From NCBI GenBank assembly GCA_964625175.1, contig CAZVAO010000062.1:1-14063 (forward strand): a stretch of DNA of 14,063 nt, written 5' to 3'. The position numbers were made by a program, and so were the translations under genes. This stretch comes from CAZVAO01 sp964625175 (GTDB lineage Bacteria > Bacillota > UBA994 > PWPR01). Positions 14,033-14,063 of the stretch are shown in pieces. The notes under the pieces were generated by a model, which made no database searches, was not told the origin of the DNA, and saw only the letters and a program-made list of their open reading frames with translations. Within the stretch, counting starts at the first letter, position 1; each line of letters opens with the position of its first letter.

Positions 14033-14063
14033 GATAGGTGATGGGTGATGGGCGATGGGCGAT
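14033..14063. repeat. 7-bp tandem repeat running off the window end
   Basis: Four units, GATAGGT, GATGGGT, GATGGGC and GATGGGC, are followed by a partial GAT at the last base. The array continues past the window, so its length is unknown. It lies just after the exporter terminator. Confidence 0.8.

Overview
The window looks like a chromosomal segment of a low-to-moderate GC Gram-positive bacterium (Bacillota). Four things support this: strong AGGAGG-type ribosome binding sites in front of nearly every gene; a gene for the RNA polymerase delta subunit (rpoE), which is confined to that phylum; compact Rho-independent terminators with T tracts; and a lipoprotein and class A penicillin-binding protein typical of such cells. 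The genus cannot be read from the sequence. No rRNA, tRNA, CRISPR array, integrase or complete insertion sequence is seen.

Layout, left to right. (1) 1-1765, minus: a class A penicillin-binding protein cut off at its C-terminus by the window edge. (2) 1973-2491, plus: a YfcE-type metallophosphoesterase, divergent from the PBP and ending in a strong terminator. (3) About 500 bases without a convincing gene, then 3001-4848, plus: a soluble histidine kinase with three PAS domains, two of which are a tandem duplication. (4) A short stretch with a REP-like repeat pair. (5) 6181-5051, minus: a two-gene operon of a D-cysteine desulfhydrase-type PLP enzyme and an unannotated 38-residue membrane peptide, closed by its own terminator. 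(6) 6352-7912, plus: a protein related to arginyl-tRNA synthetase but lacking a working catalytic core, followed by rpoE. (7) 8054-8701, plus: a metallo-beta-lactamase-fold hydrolase, sharing a bidirectional terminator with the convergent gene. (8) 10078-8762, minus: a lipoprotein of unknown function with a HEAT-like N-terminus. (9) 10335-13962, plus: two overlapping genes for a heterodimeric ABC exporter with one degenerate ATP site, driven by a near-consensus promoter and ending in a terminator. (10) The window ends inside a 7-bp tandem repeat.

Most transcription units are separate and independently terminated, so this is ordinary housekeeping and accessory chromosome rather than one large system. 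The real partnerships are the exporter pair, the desulfhydrase with the small membrane peptide, and the ArgRS-like gene with rpoE. I see no complete novel system. The points most worth following up are the ArgRS-like protein without HIGH or KMSKS sitting where argS often precedes rpoE, the overlooked 38-aa membrane peptide, the 20-codon reading frame overlapping the exporter start codon by ATGA, and the duplicated PAS modules of the orphan kinase.
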